Of a DNA stretch of 7,237 nt, positions 6,590 through 7,237 are shown one piece after another. Positions within the stretch are counted from its first letter, which is position 1; each line of letters starts with the position of its first letter. A program made the translations under genes and the position numbers. The DNA is taken from positions 1 to 7,237 of the forward strand of contig JANXVQ010000415.1 in assembly GCA_025351545.1 (NCBI GenBank). The letters are read 5' to 3'. The notes under the pieces are model-generated. The model was not told the DNA's origin and made no database searches. It was given only the letters and a program-made list of their open reading frames with translations. This stretch comes from Spirosoma sp. (GTDB taxonomy: Bacteria; Bacteroidota; Bacteroidia; Cytophagales; Spirosomataceae).

Positions 6590-7237
6590 ATGATGCGTTT
6601 GTCTATTAATAAAATTTTGTTAGCAACGGCTCTCATTTTGAGTTCGTTGGTAGGTGCACAAGCACAAGAGCATGGTCACGAGGGTGAAACGCATGCTAAA
6701 CAGGAAGGTGAAGCACCCGCCAAAAAGGGAAAGTTTGATGTGGGTGCCATGATCATGCACCATATTAAAGATGATCACGGTTGGGAACTGGCGCACGGTT
6801 TTACTATCCCATTGCCGGTGATTTTGTATTCAAAGGACCGGGGCGTGGAAGTATTTTCGTCTGAACGGGTGGCTCATGATCAGGTTTACAACGGTTATAA
6901 AAAGGAGCACGGTAAAATTCACCGCGTTAATGAAGCCGGAACTGTCGATCACGAAGCCAGGCTTTACAACTTCTCCATTACCAAAAACGTTGCGTCGCTG
7001 TTATTGAGTGCTGCTATTATGCTGTTGCTATTTCCGGCCGTTAGTCGGGGATACACAAAAAATAAAGGCAAAGCGCCTAAAGGCATTCAGTCATTGCTGG
7101 AACCAATTATCCTGTTTGTTCGGGACGAAATTGCCAAGCCGAGCTTTGGGCCTAAATACACGAAGTTTTTTCCCTATCTGTTGACGTTGTTTTTCTTCAT
7201 TCTGGTCAATAACCTGCTGGGTTTGTTGCCGGGTGCC
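6590..7237 (+). CDS. atpB: F1F0 ATP synthase subunit a (AtpB), N-terminal 216 codons; C-terminus outside window
   Basis: Subunit a forms the proton half-channels beside the c-ring in the F0 sector. The frame opens at ATG 6590 (a second ATG follows at 6593) and is still open at the window end. Residues 1-25 look like a cleavable signal peptide: a basic start, a hydrophobic core and a GAQA-Q junction. A His/Glu-rich segment (about 27-42) and a soluble region to about 125, including HHIKDDHGWELAHG at 57-70, follow. The first mature membrane segment is at about 132-151, and a second starts at about 193. The pattern RDEIAKPSFG (178-187) with NNLLGLLPG (207-215) is characteristic of subunit a. The proton-pathway arginine and later helices lie beyond the edge. 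Bacteroidota AtpB proteins commonly carry such an N-terminal extension (family knowledge, from memory). AAGGA about 13 bases upstream is a poor ribosome site; the two ATGs cannot be separated by sequence alone. Confidence 0.95.
   Translation, partial: MMRLSINKILLATALILSSLVGAQAQEHGHEGETHAKQEGEAPAKKGKFDVGAMIMHHIKDDHGWELAHGFTIPLPVILYSKDRGVEVFSSERVAHDQVYNGYKKEHGKIHRVNEAGTVDHEARLYNFSITKNVASLLLSAAIMLLLFPAVSRGYTKNKGKAPKGIQSLLEPIILFVRDEIAKPSFGPKYTKFFPYLLTLFFFILVNNLLGLLPGA

Overview
The window looks like chromosomal core sequence from a member of the phylum Bacteroidota, most likely Cytophagales (Spirosoma/Fibrella-like; the family is inference). Three things point there: a SprE/PorW-type lipoprotein of the type IX secretion system, an ATP synthase subunit a with a signal-peptide-like, His-rich N-terminal extension, and mostly weak or absent Shine-Dalgarno sequences. 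All genes look intact and vertically inherited. I see no mobile element, tRNA, rRNA, CRISPR array or phage gene.

Layout. Positions 1-927 (minus strand) hold the N-terminal 309 codons of uvrC, the nuclease subunit of nucleotide excision repair, cut by the left edge. Positions 928-1069 hold the uvrC leader with a possible promoter, then a clear Rho-independent terminator that ends the next transcript. Positions 1070-3427 (minus) encode a class A penicillin-binding protein with all expected glycosyltransferase and transpeptidase motifs. Positions 3511-5763 (minus) encode a TPR lipoprotein recognised as SprE/PorW. The 83-bp gap between these two genes holds an inverted repeat but no convincing terminator, so sprE and the PBP gene are probably co-transcribed in that order.

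A 117-bp divergent intergenic region (5764-5880) separates this block from the start of the ATP synthase (F0) operon on the plus strand: atpZ (5881-6156), a four-helix membrane protein of unknown function (6187-6570), and atpB (6590 to beyond the right edge, 216 codons visible).

Functionally, the minus-strand block joins cell-envelope work (peptidoglycan synthesis and an outer-membrane secretion lipoprotein) with a separately promoted DNA repair gene. The plus-strand block begins the proton-translocating half of the ATP synthase with its accessory membrane proteins. No wholly new system is evident. The points most worth following are the SprE/PorW-PBP gene pair, the unnamed F0-operon membrane protein, and the exported N-terminal extension of AtpB.
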